DNA from: Candidatus Didemnitutus sp.
Lineage (GTDB): Bacteria > Verrucomicrobiota > Verrucomicrobiia > Opitutales > Opitutaceae
DNA length: 64,000 bases
NCBI GenBank assembly: GCA_023701285.1
Contig: JAMPXH010000001.1
Location: forward strand, 1-64,000
Direction of reading: 5' to 3'
Shown here: positions 1-8,984 of the stretch, piece after piece
Numbering within the stretch: position 1 is the first letter of the stretch
Layout: the number at the start of each line of letters is the position of its first letter
Translations under genes and position numbers: made by a program
The notes under the pieces: model-generated
What the model was told of the DNA's origin: nothing
The model's input: only the letters and a program-made list of their open reading frames with translations
Database searches by the model: none

Positions 1-53
1 GACAGGCGTCGGTCGGGACACCGACGCCCACCTCCTGCATGATCCCGGCTCAG
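1..53 (+). repeat. Partial copy A of the ~132-bp dispersed element
   Basis: The first 53 bases match the right part of the element that is complete near 8.85 kb. They contain a perfect hairpin (GGCGTCGGT / ACCGACGCC around a six-base loop) and end in the terminal motif that reads CTGAGCCGGGATCATGCAG on the minus strand. The left half lies outside the window. The end of the element is four bases from the stop codon of the PEP-CTERM gene. Confidence 0.8.
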
Positions 54-56
54 GCC

Positions 57-785
57 TCAGGCCGCGCGGCGGCGCCACGCCGCCGCACCAAGCGCCAGCA
101 AGCCGCCGAGCAAGGCATACGTGGAGGGCTCCGGGATCGCCGCGCCCTGCACCACGAGATAATTGTCCACGCCGAAACCGATCGTGCCGTTGGACTGGAA
201 CGCGCGCACGTCGGCGAGGAAGCCGACCACGAAGGTCCCGGTGCGCCCGTCCGCCGGCGCCACGGGATTCTGGAAGAAGGAGTCGTATTGCGCGAAATCG
301 GAAGCGTCCAGCGAGCCCCACGAAAACGTCGTCCACGTCTCGCCCGTCACCGCCGTGCCACCACCGGTGTAGAGCAGCGGCACCAGCGAGCTGTTGACAT
401 TGTGGAAAATCACCGGCCGCACCTCGAGCGTCGCGCCGGGCGTCGGCGAGAGCACTTTCAAATCGAACGAGATGTCGAACGTGCCCAGCTCCGCCATGCT
501 CGCGACCGGCAGGAGTCCGCCGCTGAACGGCGTGATGCGGCCTCCGTTGACGATCCCGCCGCCCAGATAGACCTGATAGAAGGACCCGCTGTTGCCTCCG
601 GCCAGTTGGGTCAGCATCGAACCGAAGGTGTTCGGTCCCATGATGACGCTTGGCTGAGACTGCCACTGTCCACCGGACGACACATCCAGCATCGCCGGAT
701 CATCCACCAACGTTTGCTGCGCCGAAGCGGACAGCGTGAAAAATCCCAGCAGCAAGCCCAGCGCGCGGAAGGAGGGTAAGGCCAT
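57..785 (-). CDS. PEP-CTERM sorting domain protein
   Basis: A 242-residue exported protein. An N-terminal hydrophobic signal peptide ends near ASAQ (about residue 22). The last 25 residues form a classic PEP-CTERM signal: IPEPSTYALL, a hydrophobic helix, then WRRRAA. In this family the C-terminal tail is recognised by exosortase, which cleaves it and delivers the protein to the cell surface or extracellular matrix; no exosortase gene lies in the window. The body (about residues 25-215) looks like a beta-rich domain with no motif I can name, so the function is unknown. The gene stands alone on the minus strand and ends next to repeat copy A. Confidence 0.9.
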   Translation of the reverse strand: MALPSFRALGLLLGFFTLSASAQQTLVDDPAMLDVSSGGQWQSQPSVIMGPNTFGSMLTQLAGGNSGSFYQVYLGGGIVNGGRITPFSGGLLPVASMAELGTFDISFDLKVLSPTPGATLEVRPVIFHNVNSSLVPLLYTGGGTAVTGETWTTFSWGSLDASDFAQYDSFFQNPVAPADGRTGTFVVGFLADVRAFQSNGTIGFGVDNYLVVQGAAIPEPSTYALLGGLLALGAAAWRRRAA

Positions 786-919
786 AGGCCGGGCAGTGAT
801 AGAGCCGATCGCACCCCCGGCAAGCCTTTCGCGAAAAAAATCTCCCTGCGCCCGGCATCATTGTCGGAGCAGCGACCGCGAACTCGCCCGCTTTCCCCGC
901 GCGCCTGCCGCGCGGGCCG

Positions 920-1396
920 TCAACCGGCCGCGCGCTTGGTGCCGAAGGAGAGAAAGCTGCGTGCGGCCGCGAAGGGCGAGGCGCTGCCGCGCGGCTTGGG
1001 CGGTGGGGCGAATGCCTTCGCCTTGAGATCGCGCTCGCGCCCTTCGACCCAGGCCTCGCGCTGCTTCAGCTCCTCCGCCTTCTGGGTGAGCAGGGCACGC
1101 TCCTCCCGCAGCACGAGACGCTCGTCCACCAGGGCGCGGCGCTCCGCTTCCACGAGCGCGCGCAGACGCGCGATCTTGTCGCGCTCGATGTCGGGCGCGG
1201 CGTCGGACGGCGGCGCGGAGGCGGCGACCAACGACGGCCGCGAATCGCGCAGGCGCGCCTCGTAGGTGCGCAGGTTGTGCTCCTGCACGCGCATCGCCTC
1301 CATGTCGGCGAGGATCTGCTGACGCATCTTTTCCAGCTGCGCGAATTCGTAGCGCAGGTGATCGGCGGGACTTTCCGGGGAAGGGCGGGGATTCAT
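920..1396 (-). CDS. Hypothetical coiled-coil protein
   Basis: A 158-residue protein without signal peptide or membrane segment. Residues about 12-115 are rich in Glu, Arg, Leu and Ala with heptad spacing and should form a long alpha-helical coiled coil (for example RALVEAERRALVDERLVL). The tail is basic and Pro/Ala-rich. I do not recognise a family. A scaffold or cell-shape role is possible but is only a guess from the coiled coil. It is separated from the upstream ABC transporter operon by a strong terminator, so it is likely its own unit. Confidence 0.75.
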   Translation of the reverse strand: MNPRPSPESPADHLRYEFAQLEKMRQQILADMEAMRVQEHNLRTYEARLRDSRPSLVAASAPPSDAAPDIERDKIARLRALVEAERRALVDERLVLREERALLTQKAEELKQREAWVEGRERDLKAKAFAPPPKPRGSASPFAAARSFLSFGTKRAAG

Positions 1397-1534
1397 GGTG
1401 GTGGGTTCGTTGTCAGTGCGGGACGCGGACGCACCTTAGCGCACTTGCGGCCCGCTGCCTACGGGTCGGCCGGGCATTTACGCGGCGTTTACCGCGGGCC
1501 GCGGGTTTTGACGAACGGTTCGCAGCCCCGGCGC

Positions 1535-1565
1535 AAAAAAAGGCCGCCGGCTTTCGCCGGCGGCC
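1535..1565 (-). terminator. Intrinsic terminator of the natAB-like operon
   Basis: On the minus strand a perfect 10-bp stem (GGCCGCCGGC / GCCGGCGGCC, four-base loop) is followed by seven T residues. It starts about 25 bases after the permease stop codon, as expected for the end of that operon. Confidence 0.9.
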
Positions 1566-1591
1566 GCAGACACACACACGTCTGACAAAAA

Positions 1592-2845
1592 TCAGGCGCG
1601 GAACATCACGTCCTCGCGGTTGAAGAGGCGCACGCAATACGCGAGGGCGGCGCCGGCGTAGAGACAGGACGAGCCGAAGATGAGCGCGATGTAGCCCCAG
1701 TTCCAGACGCCGGAGAGCATCTCCTTGCTGACGAGCGAGAGGTTGAGGATGGGGATGAGCGCGGTCTTGGCGCTGAGCTCGATGCCGGGCAGCATGCCGA
1801 CGACGGCGGGCATGATGACGACGACGATCATGGGCGAGACGTAGCTCTGCGCCTCCTTGTAGCTCTTGGCGAAGAGCGAGACGGCAAGCAGCAGCGCGGA
1901 GAAGAACACGGCGACGGGCGCGATCATGCCGAAGAGCCCGACGATGCCGAGCGGGTCGATGGTCGGCATGAAGCCGCCCATGACCTTCTTCGCCTCGACG
2001 GTGGACTGCGCAAGCGCGGCCTGTTCGGAGCCGAAGAGCGAGCCGCCGAGCAGCGTGGTGAGCGTCATCGACACGAGCAGCATCAGCATGGTGGCCACGG
2101 AAGCGGTGAGCACCATGAGGAACTTGCCCATGACGATGTTCGAGCGGTTCACCGGGCTGCAGAGGAGAGTCTCCATCGTGCCGCGCTCCTTCTCGCCGGC
2201 GGTGAGGTCCATGGCCGGATACATCGCACCGGTGAAGCAAAGGATGATGATGATGTAGGGGATGAAACCGCCGAAGAGATTGCCGCCGACCTTCTCGGGG
2301 GGGGCGACGTTCTGGCGTTTGACCTCGAAAGGCTTGATGAGCGCCACGGGCAGGTTGCGCTCGGTCAGGCGCGCCTCGACGGTCTTCTCGCGGTAGGTGC
2401 GGAAGAAATCGTTGAGTGCGTTCTGCGCGATGCCGGAACGCATTTCGCCTTCGTAGTGGTAGAGGGTGACCTGCACGGGCTGGCCGGACTGGAGCGCAGC
2501 CTCGAAGCCGGCGGGGATCTCGACGGCGGCGCGGAGCTTCTTCTCCGAGATGAGCGGCTTGTAGTCGCCGGGCGGGACGAAGCGGAAGCGCGGCTCGCCG
2601 GCGGCGTTCTTCTCGGCCTTGAGCGCGGCGACGACGGCGGGCGAATCCTCGCCGCCGACGATCATGACCGACGGGGTCTCCTGCTTCGCCTGGCGCACGA
2701 TCTTCGACATGATCAGGCCGACGCCGATCATGATCACGGGCATGACGAGCGCCGGGACGACGATCATCGAGATGAGGGTGCGACGGTCGCGGAGCGAATC
2801 CTTCAGCTCCTTGATGTAAACCGTGACAATGTGGTTCCAGTTCAT
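1592..2845 (-). CDS. natB: ABC-2 type permease, NatB-like
   Basis: A 417-residue ABC exporter permease. The start is the ATG of MNWNHIVTVY at 2845, 14 bases after the ATPase gene; upstream open frame is shadow of the ATPase. One transmembrane helix near residues 25-45 is followed by a large extracytoplasmic domain (about 50-220), then a bundle of five hydrophobic segments (for example around FGGFIPYIIIILCF). The KERGTMETLL stretch after the second helix is typical of NatB/ABC-2 permeases (PF12698). In Bacillus subtilis NatAB exports sodium ions; other members move antibiotics or peptides, so the substrate here is not established. Operon order is kinase, LytTR regulator, ATPase, permease. Confidence 0.9.
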   Translation of the reverse strand: MNWNHIVTVYIKELKDSLRDRRTLISMIVVPALVMPVIMIGVGLIMSKIVRQAKQETPSVMIVGGEDSPAVVAALKAEKNAAGEPRFRFVPPGDYKPLISEKKLRAAVEIPAGFEAALQSGQPVQVTLYHYEGEMRSGIAQNALNDFFRTYREKTVEARLTERNLPVALIKPFEVKRQNVAPPEKVGGNLFGGFIPYIIIILCFTGAMYPAMDLTAGEKERGTMETLLCSPVNRSNIVMGKFLMVLTASVATMLMLLVSMTLTTLLGGSLFGSEQAALAQSTVEAKKVMGGFMPTIDPLGIVGLFGMIAPVAVFFSALLLAVSLFAKSYKEAQSYVSPMIVVVIMPAVVGMLPGIELSAKTALIPILNLSLVSKEMLSGVWNWGYIALIFGSSCLYAGAALAYCVRLFNREDVMFRA

Positions 2846-2859
2846 GGGCGTGGGTTCCT

Positions 2860-3621
2860 TCAGGTGTTGAGCGCGGCGGCCAGCGCGGCCTCGCCGCCGA
2901 CGGCCTTGACGAAGATCTCCTCCATGTCGCGCTCGCCGAACTTCTCCTGCAGCTGCGCGAGCGTGCCCTCGGCGACGAGGCGGCCGTTGTGGATGATGCC
3001 GATGGTGTCGCAAAGCTTCTCCACCTCGCTCATCACGTGCGTGGAGTAGATGACGGTCTTGCCGCGGTCGCGACAATCGCGCACGAAGCGCACGATCGAT
3101 CGGGCGGTCATGACGTCGAGGCCGAGCGTGGGCTCGTCGAAGATCATCACGGCCGGATCGTGGATGAGGGTGCGTGCGATGGAGGTCTTCTGCTTCATGC
3201 CGGTGGAGAACTTGTCGCACCGGCGGTCGAGGAAGTCGTGCATGGCGAGCTCATCAGCGAGCACCTGGATGCGCGCGCGGATGGCGTCGTCGGGCATGCC
3301 GTTGAGGCGGCCGAAGTAGGCAATCATCTCGCGCGAGGTGAGGCGGCCGTAGAGCGCGGTGCTGGCGGCGAGGAAGCCGACGTTGGCGCGCACCTGCTCG
3401 GGGGCGGTGCCGGCGTCGTGGCCGGCGATGACGGCGCTGCCGCTGCTCGGCTTGAGCAGGGTGGCGAGCATGCGCAGCGTCGTGGTCTTGCCCGCGCCGT
3501 TGGCGCCGAGGAGGCCGTAGATGCGGCCGGGTTGACAGGTGAAGGAGACGTTCTCCACGGCGGTGATGGCGCCGCGCTTCTTGTCGGTGAATATCTTGGT
3601 GAGTTGACGGGCCTCGATCAT
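2860..3621 (-). CDS. natA: ABC transporter ATP-binding protein, NatA-like
   Basis: A 253-residue ATPase subunit that powers the neighbouring permease. Walker A is GANGAGKT (about residues 39-46), Walker B is VMIFDEPTLGLD, and the switch His lies in STHVMSEVE. The signature motif reads FSTGMKQK instead of LSGGQ, a variant common in the CcmA/NatA branch. The length is normal for the family. It begins 64 bases after the response regulator gene and ends 14 bases before the permease, so it is co-transcribed with both. Substrate unknown. Confidence 0.93.
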   Translation of the reverse strand: MIEARQLTKIFTDKKRGAITAVENVSFTCQPGRIYGLLGANGAGKTTTLRMLATLLKPSSGSAVIAGHDAGTAPEQVRANVGFLAASTALYGRLTSREMIAYFGRLNGMPDDAIRARIQVLADELAMHDFLDRRCDKFSTGMKQKTSIARTLIHDPAVMIFDEPTLGLDVMTARSIVRFVRDCRDRGKTVIYSTHVMSEVEKLCDTIGIIHNGRLVAEGTLAQLQEKFGERDMEEIFVKAVGGEAALAAALNT

Positions 3622-3685
3622 GGTGCGGGAGGGTTCGTGGTGCGGTGGAGCGCCGCGCGGGGCGGCGAGGGAAAGCGACCGGAGC

Positions 3686-4408
3686 TCAGAGGCTCATGCG
3701 TTCGCGGAAATCCTGGGCCTGGCGGCGCGAGAGCTCGACCTTGAGGCCGCCCTTGAGCCGGACGAGCAGGCCGCCGCTGAACCACGGCTCGATGCCGTCG
3801 ACCCAGGCGAGGTTGATGACCTGCTTGCGGTTGGCGCGGAAGAAGTGCCTCGGGTCGAGCCGTTCCTCCATGGCGGTGAGCGAGCGGAAGAGCTGAGGCT
3901 TGTTGTCGTCGAAATGGACGCGCGTGTAGTTGCCCTCGGATTCGAGCAGGCGGATGTTCTTTACCGGGACGAACCAGCAGTGGTCGCCCTCGCGGACGAA
4001 GACCTTGTCATCGAGCGAGAGGCGCGTGCGCGCGGCCTCGCCATCGCCGCCGCCGGTGCCGCGAAGCCGCAGCTTCTCGAGCGCGGCAACGAGCCGGTTC
4101 GGGTCGACGGGCTTGAGGAGGTAATCGAGCGCGTTGAACTCGAAGGCCTTCACGGCGAACTCGTCGTAGGCGGTCGTGAAGATGATCGCCGGGAGCGGAC
4201 CTTCGAGGCGCTCGAGGAGCGCGAAGCCGTCCGCGCCGGGCATCTGCACGTCGAGGAAGAGGAGGTCGGGCTTGAGCGCGGCGCACTTTTCCAGGGCGTC
4301 CTCGACATCGACCGCCTCGCCGACGATCTCGATGTCGTGGTGCGCGGCGAGCAGGCGCCGGAGTTCGTTGCGCGCGAGGCGCTCGTCGTCGATCAGCAGG
4401 GCTTTCAT
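3686..4408 (-). CDS. LytTR-family response regulator
   Basis: A 240-residue two-component regulator. The N-terminal receiver domain has the acidic pair Asp7/Asp8, phospho-acceptor Asp53 (FLDVQMPG), the switch Thr in FTTAYDEFA and Lys in LLKPVDPN. The C-terminal LytTR DNA-binding domain covers about residues 135-238 (LESEGNYTRVHF, FFRANRKQVINL). It overlaps the kinase gene by four bases (ATGA) and lies directly upstream of the ABC exporter. In Bacillus subtilis the same arrangement (NatK-NatR) induces natAB, so this protein probably controls the transporter downstream; that is inference from order. Confidence 0.92.
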   Translation of the reverse strand: MKALLIDDERLARNELRRLLAAHHDIEIVGEAVDVEDALEKCAALKPDLLFLDVQMPGADGFALLERLEGPLPAIIFTTAYDEFAVKAFEFNALDYLLKPVDPNRLVAALEKLRLRGTGGGDGEAARTRLSLDDKVFVREGDHCWFVPVKNIRLLESEGNYTRVHFDDNKPQLFRSLTAMEERLDPRHFFRANRKQVINLAWVDGIEPWFSGGLLVRLKGGLKVELSRRQAQDFRERMSL

Positions 4409-5592
4409 GGGCGGGGCTCCAAGGGAATGATGACGGCGGCGGTCACGAAGCCGACCGGCTCGGCCGTGAGCGTGAGGGCCGCCTGGCCGCCGAAGAGCAG
4501 CTTGAGACGCTCGGAGGCGTTGCGCAGGCCGACGCCGGTGGAGGAGCCGGCGCGCGCCGCGGCGGTGCTGGCGGGTGCGGCCAGGGTGCCGGGGTTGGTG
4601 ACGCGAATGCGCAGTGCGCCAGCGGTGACCGCGGCGCCGATCACGATCTCGCCGCCTTCGCGCCGGGTGGAGATGCCGTATTTGACGGCGTTCTCGACGA
4701 GCGTCTGCAGCAGCATCGGCGGCACGCCGCAGGTGCGCACGCCCTCCGCGATCTCCCAGCGCACGCGCAGGCGGTTCTCATGGCGGATCTGCTCCAGCGC
4801 GAGGTAGTCCTCGACGATGCGGAGCTCGTCCTCGAAAGGCACGGTCTCGAGCTGGCCGGACTGGAGCGAGTAGCGCAGCATGTTGGCCAGGCGGGTGACG
4901 GACTCGCGGGCGCGGGGCGCATCCTCGTCGATCAGCGCGCGAAGGCTGTTGAGGGAGTTGAAAAGGAAGTGCGGGTTGACCTGCGATTTCAGGGCGCGCA
5001 ACTCGGCCTCCTTGGCGCTGGCCGTGAGCTGGAGCTGGTCGATCTGCAGCCGGCGCAGGCGCTCGAAGATGTGGTAGATGAAATAGAGGGCCGACCAGAC
5101 GCCGTAGATCCAGATGCCGTTGAAGACGCTGTAGAAGAACAAGGCCGTGAGCCCGAGCTGGCCGGGCACCCGGCCACTGTAGAAAAACGCGAAGAGCGGC
5201 CACGACGCGATCGTCCACAGCACCGAGGCGAGCACGCAGGCCAGGATCGCGCGCGGCAGCAGGGCCGCCCACTCGAGCTCCGTCCAGCCGTTGCGCTGGG
5301 CGTGACCGCGGTAGAGGTGCGACACCAGCAGGCCGAGGGCGTTGCTCGCGGTGATGATGCAGGCGTCGTTCAGCGTGAGCGTGCGGCTGAGGCTGCCGAG
5401 GCCGCAGTAGGCCAGCGTGAACGTGCCCCAGCCGCCCACCTGGCAGAGCACGTAGAGCCGCTCCTTGGTGCGCGAGAGCTTGGCCAGGGTTTCGGTGGCG
5501 CGATTCATCGGGGCTGCCGAGGGAACCACGCCGCCGGCGCGGGGCGCAAGTTTCTCCGGGGCGGACAGGCCGATGGAGGCGGAGGAGGACAT
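4405..5592 (-). CDS. LytS/YehU-type sensor histidine kinase
   Basis: A membrane sensor kinase of about 395 residues. Four hydrophobic segments occupy roughly residues 50-180, followed by a coiled linker and the His_kinase domain with HFLFNSLNSLRALI, where the His after NP (about 208) is the phosphorylation site (PF06580). The C-terminal HATPase domain has the N-box LVENAVKYG and a G-box (GSSTGVGLRNASERL). It pairs with the overlapping LytTR regulator. Start is uncertain: ATG at 5592, TTG at 5601 and ATG at 5508 are all possible, none with a strong Shine-Dalgarno; the 5508 start removes a low-complexity N-terminus. Confidence 0.9.
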   Translation of the reverse strand: MSSSASIGLSAPEKLAPRAGGVVPSAAPMNRATETLAKLSRTKERLYVLCQVGGWGTFTLAYCGLGSLSRTLTLNDACIITASNALGLLVSHLYRGHAQRNGWTELEWAALLPRAILACVLASVLWTIASWPLFAFFYSGRVPGQLGLTALFFYSVFNGIWIYGVWSALYFIYHIFERLRRLQIDQLQLTASAKEAELRALKSQVNPHFLFNSLNSLRALIDEDAPRARESVTRLANMLRYSLQSGQLETVPFEDELRIVEDYLALEQIRHENRLRVRWEIAEGVRTCGVPPMLLQTLVENAVKYGISTRREGGEIVIGAAVTAGALRIRVTNPGTLAAPASTAAARAGSSTGVGLRNASERLKLLFGGQAALTLTAEPVGFVTAAVIIPLEPRP

Positions 5593-5671
5593 CGGGGCCA
5601 AGCTAGGCCCCGGCGCCGTGCGCCGGCACGATGCAACAGGATGGGCGGTCCGCGGACCGTTTGAGCGGCAG

Positions 5672-7591
5672 TCACTCCCGCGGCACGTGGCGGCGCAGGA
5701 AGTCCTCGATCTTCCGGTAGAGTTCGACGGTGTTCTGCTCCTTGCGGAAGCCGTGGCCCTCTTCGTCCTCGATGAACAGCTCGAACGGCTTGCCGGCCTG
5801 TTTCAGGGCGTCGCGGTAGCGTTTGCCGTGCTCGACCGGCACACGCGGGTCGTTTTCGCCGTAGGCCATGAACACCGGCGCGCGCACCTGCGCCATGAAG
5901 TTGTCGGCCGAGGTGCGCTCGAGGCGCTCGCGATCGCGTTTCAGATCGCCCCAGCGCTCGGCGAACACCGCATCCATGTAATCGGGGCGATCATGCCGGT
6001 CGCGGAGGAAATCCCGAATGCCCGTGGCGCCGACGATGTTGATGCCGGCGCAATAGAGCTCAGGGGTGAACGCCAGGCCGGCCATGACCGCATAGCCGCC
6101 GTAGCTCGCGCCCATGATGACGACGCGCCGCGGGTCCGCGACGCCCTGCGCGATGGCCCAGCGCACGGCGTCCGTCAGATCGTCCTGCATCTCCAGACCC
6201 CATTTCTGGTAGCCGGCGGCCTCGAAGGCCGGGCCGTAGCCGCCCGAGCCGCGGAAATTGACCTGCAGCACGGCGAAGCCGCGGTTGGCGAGGAACTGGA
6301 TTTCGCGGTCGAAGCCCCAGGTGTCGCGGATGCCGTAGGGTCCGCCGTGCACGAGCAGCACGAGCGGTAGTTGGCGCGGCTCGCGGCCGGCGGGCAGGGT
6401 CAGGTAACCATGCAAGGGCAGGCCGTCGCGCGCGGCGAAGTTCACCGGCTGCATGCGGCCCATCCGCTCGGGATCGATCCACGGCCGCGTCACCGCCACC
6501 TCGCTGATCTTCCGGCGCTCGAGATCCATCACGTAATAGACACCGGGCTCGCGGTCGCTGGAAGCATGCACGAGCAGGGTGCGCCCGTCGGGTGTGGCTT
6601 CGCGGATCTCGTTGAGCGTGTCGGGCATCGCGGCGTCGACGGTGCGCTGGTATTGCGCGAAACGCGGATCGAGCCACTGCGTGCGCGGCTTGTCGGCCTC
6701 GTAATGGATGCCGACGACCTGCCGCAGCGAGCGACTGTAGATCAACGATCCCGCATCGTAGGTGCCGTCGGCGCAGACCGGCTCGTCCTCGCGGCGCCGG
6801 GTGACGGTGTCGTAACGATAAACCGCGCGCGTGGCCCGGCCGTCGCTGGTCGCGATGAAGAGCGTGCGGTCGTCGCCGTCGAAGCCGAGCGGTTGCCACT
6901 CGGGGTCGCTCAACCCGCGCGCGTCGAGCGTCTCCCACGGCGCATCGTTCGTCGGCCGGTGCAGGACCTTCACCCCATCCTTGTCCGTGGCGACGCCGAT
7001 GCGCACCACGCCCCGGCGGTCGGTGAGCCATTGCGTGATGTTGCCGGGGTTGAACTGCTGGACGGTGACGTGGCCGCTCTTCAAGTTCACCCGGCAGACG
7101 TCGCCGTTTTTCCCGGGACGGGAGTAGCGCTCGACGAGGATGTAGCCGTCATCGCCCTCGATGCGGGAGAGAAAGGCCATGCTGCCGACGTTCACGCGCC
7201 CGCGCGCGCGTTGCGATTTCAAGGTGCCCGACAATTCGCGGTAACCCGTCCCGTCGCGCTTGATGGCGAACATGCCGAAGAACTCATCGCCGTCGTCATC
7301 GGCCCAGAACGCGAGGTGCTCGTCCCCCACCCACTGGTAGAACGTGATGTTCTGCTCCTTGTAGCGGGTGAGCAGCCGCTTCTCCATCTTCTCGAGGTCG
7401 AGCACGACGATGTTCATCCGGTTGTCGATCGACTGGAGCAGCGCGATGGACTTTCCGTCCGGCGAGAAGCTCACGTTCGTGAACTCCGGGTTCTTGAAAA
7501 ACGTCTCGACCGGCAGCAGCGGCGGCGGCTCCGCCGCCACCAGGCCGACCATCGAGAGCACGAGTGCGAACAAGCCCAGACTTGGTTTCAT
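5672..7591 (-). CDS. S9 family prolyl oligopeptidase-type peptidase
   Basis: A 639-residue exported serine peptidase. The signal peptide (MKPSLGLFALVLSMVGLVAA) fixes the start at 7591, and GGAGGAG lies upstream as ribosome binding site. Residues about 25-380 form a WD40-like beta-propeller, and the C-terminal alpha/beta-hydrolase domain carries Ser496 in GASYGGYAV, Asp581 in YGENDPRVP and His613 in EEGHGF, the S9 catalytic triad. Members cleave short peptides, often after proline or as dipeptidyl or acylaminoacyl peptidases; exact specificity cannot be read here. It is divergent from the PfkB kinase across a 216-bp gap in which I see no clear element. Confidence 0.95.
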   Translation of the reverse strand: MKPSLGLFALVLSMVGLVAAEPPPLLPVETFFKNPEFTNVSFSPDGKSIALLQSIDNRMNIVVLDLEKMEKRLLTRYKEQNITFYQWVGDEHLAFWADDDGDEFFGMFAIKRDGTGYRELSGTLKSQRARGRVNVGSMAFLSRIEGDDGYILVERYSRPGKNGDVCRVNLKSGHVTVQQFNPGNITQWLTDRRGVVRIGVATDKDGVKVLHRPTNDAPWETLDARGLSDPEWQPLGFDGDDRTLFIATSDGRATRAVYRYDTVTRRREDEPVCADGTYDAGSLIYSRSLRQVVGIHYEADKPRTQWLDPRFAQYQRTVDAAMPDTLNEIREATPDGRTLLVHASSDREPGVYYVMDLERRKISEVAVTRPWIDPERMGRMQPVNFAARDGLPLHGYLTLPAGREPRQLPLVLLVHGGPYGIRDTWGFDREIQFLANRGFAVLQVNFRGSGGYGPAFEAAGYQKWGLEMQDDLTDAVRWAIAQGVADPRRVVIMGASYGGYAVMAGLAFTPELYCAGINIVGATGIRDFLRDRHDRPDYMDAVFAERWGDLKRDRERLERTSADNFMAQVRAPVFMAYGENDPRVPVEHGKRYRDALKQAGKPFELFIEDEEGHGFRKEQNTVELYRKIEDFLRRHVPRE

Positions 7592-7807
7592 AGAAAAATT
7601 CTCCTCCTCTCCTCCCCTACGCCCGCCGGCGCGACGAGTCCGCAAAAATCCGCGGGCGACACACAGAACTCCTCCGCCGGTCGCATCCGATGCGACTGGG
7701 GAAAACACCCGGGGGCGCACGAGAAAAATGCCGCGTTTCCTCGCCCCGCGGCCACGCGCGCGAGGTTTTGAGGTGCATTGCGAACGGCCACCACTAGTGT
7801 GCGGCGG

Positions 7808-8800
7808 ATGTCTCCCCGCGTCGTAGTCGTCGGCAGTTTCATGCAGGACCTGCCGTTCTATACGCGAAAATTCCCTAAGCCCGGCGAGACCGTGATGGGC
7901 GATTTCCGGCCCGGTCCGGGCGGCAAGGGTTTCAACCAGGCCGCCGCCGCCGCCCGCGCGGGCGCGGCCACGCTCTTCATCGGCGCGATCGGCCGCGATG
8001 CGTTCGGCGCAGGCGCGCGGAAGTTCGCCAGCCAGATCGGCCTGAGCGCGCACTTCGTCGAGAAACCCAAGCACGCCACCGGCGCGGCGCTCATCACCGT
8101 CAACGACGACGGCGAGAATCAGATCGTGATCGCCCCCGGCGCCAATCTCGCGCTCCACAAACAGGACGTGCCGCCCGCTCCGCTCCAGGCGGCGCAAGTC
8201 GTCGTCTGCCAGGGCGAGTCCGACTACCGCACCGTGGCCCATGTGCTGAAGACCGCCCGCAAGGCCGGCGCGATGACGGTTTTCAACCCAGCGCCGATGC
8301 GGCCGGATTTCGAACCGGGCCTGCTCAAGCTCACGGACGTGCTCGTGCCGAATGAGACGGAGTTCGTCTCGCTCGTGCGCCTGCACCCCGGTTGCAGCGC
8401 GCTCCTGCGCACCGCCGCCTACCGCGAGCACGGCGAGTTCGGCGAGGCGACGCTCCGCGCGCTGCGGCCCGAGGCCCTGCACAAGCTTTGCCGCTGCCTG
8501 CAGGTGCCGACCGTGATCATCACGCTCGGCGCCCGCGGATGCTTCGTCTCGCAGGCCGACGCGTGGCTGCGCATGAATGCGCATCCGGTCGAGGTCGTCG
8601 ACTCGACCGGCGCGGGCGACGCCTTCGTCGGCGGCTTCGCGGCCGGGCTGGTGAAGTTCAAGCGCCACGTCGTCGAAGCCGCGCATTTCGCCAACGCCGT
8701 GGCCGCCCTCGCCGTGATGCAGCCCGGCACGGCCGACGCCATGCCGAACACGCGCGAAATCGCCCGCTTCCAACGCGAGCGCGCCCACGCCGTGCGCTGA
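7808..8800 (+). CDS. PfkB family carbohydrate kinase (ribokinase-like)
   Basis: A 330-residue cytosolic sugar kinase. PfkB signature 1 is present near residue 37 (PGGKGFNQAAAAARAG) and signature 2 with the catalytic Asp near residue 271 (STGAGDAFVGGF). The GGKG and N residues favour the ribokinase branch, but the substrate is not certain. Compared with ordinary ribokinases there is an extra stretch around residues 185-225 (LHPGCSALL ... RPEALHKLC). The ATG at 7808 (MSPRVVVV) is preferred to an upstream TTG at 7778. No sugar transport or catabolic genes lie next to it. Confidence 0.88.
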   Translation: MSPRVVVVGSFMQDLPFYTRKFPKPGETVMGDFRPGPGGKGFNQAAAAARAGAATLFIGAIGRDAFGAGARKFASQIGLSAHFVEKPKHATGAALITVNDDGENQIVIAPGANLALHKQDVPPAPLQAAQVVVCQGESDYRTVAHVLKTARKAGAMTVFNPAPMRPDFEPGLLKLTDVLVPNETEFVSLVRLHPGCSALLRTAAYREHGEFGEATLRALRPEALHKLCRCLQVPTVIITLGARGCFVSQADAWLRMNAHPVEVVDSTGAGDAFVGGFAAGLVKFKRHVVEAAHFANAVAALAVMQPGTADAMPNTREIARFQRERAHAVR

Positions 8801-8851
8801 GCCGCGCCGGGGTGCGGTGAAACTCCTCCGGGGCCGCCCGGAGGCCGCGAC

Positions 8852-8984
8852 TGAGCCGGACTCATGCAGTTGGACGCGATTCCCGACCGATGAGCTCCTG
8901 ACCATGGGGTGGTCGCCGCTGTCCCAGCGGCGACAGGCATCGGTAGGGACACCGACGCCCACCTCCGGCATGATCCCGGCTTAG
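8852..8984 (+). repeat. Complete copy B of the ~132-bp dispersed element
   Basis: Reference copy. Its ends are imperfect inverted repeats: TGAGCCGGACTCATGCAG on the left and TAAGCCGGGATCATGC on the right read from the minus strand. Inside are a perfect 10-bp hairpin (8912-8921 with 8925-8934) and a 9-bp hairpin with one mismatch (8936-8944 with 8951-8959). It sits between the convergent PfkB and VOC genes, and its right tip provides the TAA stop of the VOC gene. Confidence 0.85.

Noticed and set aside
7592..8971. N-terminal extension of the S9 peptidase by about 460 residues
   Set aside because: The signal peptide and ribosome binding site fix the start at 7591; the extension is antisense to the PfkB kinase gene and repeat copy B.
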